Shown here: piece by piece, positions 63,933-64,000 of the stretch | How positions within the stretch are numbered: the first letter of the stretch is position 1 | Layout: the number at the start of each line of letters is the position of its first letter | Assembly: GCA_965197795.1 (NCBI GenBank) | Contig: OZ240228.1 | Location: 3,038,001-3,102,000, forward strand | Source: WHTK01 sp965197795 | GTDB taxonomy: Bacteria > Chloroflexota > Dehalococcoidia > DSTF01 > WHTK01 | DNA length: 64,000 bases | Reading direction: 5' to 3' | The notes under the pieces: generated by a model | Seen by the model: only the letters and a program-made list of their open reading frames with translations | The model's database searches: none | What the model was told of the DNA's origin: nothing | Position numbers and translations under genes: made by a program

Positions 63933-64000
63933 GTGGAACAGGGACATGCTCTACTCGCGCTGATCGCGATACCGTTTTTGACGGCGGTCGTGCTCGTCCT
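63933..64000 (+). CDS. nuoM: NADH-quinone oxidoreductase subunit M (partial)
   Basis: Starts at GTG one base after the nuoL stop and runs off the window after about 22 codons (EQGHALLALIAIPFLTAVVL), a first membrane helix as expected for NuoM. Identity rests mainly on position after nuoL. Confidence 0.7.
   Translation, partial: MEQGHALLALIAIPFLTAVVLV

Overview
This 64-kb, GC-rich window (about 62-65% GC by eye) looks like core chromosome of a member of the Chloroflexota, probably Dehalococcoidia-like. That placement is an inference. It rests on monoderm-type envelope genes (LytR-CpsA-Psr, UppP, MurJ, LysM-M23) with no outer-membrane genes, a Ycf45/SpoIIIAA-like R3H ATPase, menaquinone methylation, a complex I cluster without the NADH-oxidising module, and the gene order pyrG-tal-rho. 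No rRNA, tRNA, CRISPR array, transposase or prophage was found.

Layout. 20-9922, minus strand: holA, a DinB-like protein, an esterase, tmk, the R3H ATPase, a GNAT-like protein, pdxT, a tyrosine recombinase, pcm and menG. 9943-14049, minus: an alpha/beta hydrolase, a peptidase S51-like protein with a CysS-like tail, then an oligopeptide-type permease pair closed by a strong terminator. 14252-20216, mixed: four thiol-redox proteins (an AhpE-like peroxiredoxin, TlpA and two Bcp), uppP, HAD, an NDUFA9-like protein and a Nudix hydrolase. 20267-22980, plus: thrB and lysC with a DUF805 gene between them. 22977-27461, minus: VTT membrane protein, Nfu, and a copper cluster with a CopC-CopD-cytochrome c fusion. 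dnaE follows (27547-31293), then a small lower-GC accessory patch with a broken gene (31294-32480). 32486-36300 is an acyl-CoA cluster (ligase, two enoyl-CoA hydratases, two tandem small paralogues). 36421-43139 holds cell-envelope genes with an alcohol dehydrogenase, rpsT and an MBL protein. 43437-47707 carries GNAT, rho, tal and pyrG. 48240-49225 is a markedly AT-richer, frameshifted purC, followed by an odd leader region ahead of cinA. 50819-56471 holds DUF559, ASST, valS, a broken membrane gene and a sortase-like lipoprotein. From 56598 to the end runs nuoABCD-HIJKLM.

Three patterns cut across single genes. First, at least ten genes start with TANNNT exactly six bases before GTG/ATG, which implies leaderless transcripts. 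Second, a palindromic intergenic element occurs twice, once inside the nuo operon. Third, several genes are broken at short C runs (purC, the accessory gene, the gene at 55242), which is either real decay or assembly error.

Genes serve core replication and translation, quinone-linked respiration (menG, copper handling, complex I), peptidoglycan assembly and fatty-acid breakdown. The most unusual items are the leaderless start architecture, a sortase-fold lipoprotein lacking its catalytic Cys, the S51-CysS fusion, and the purC/cinA leader.
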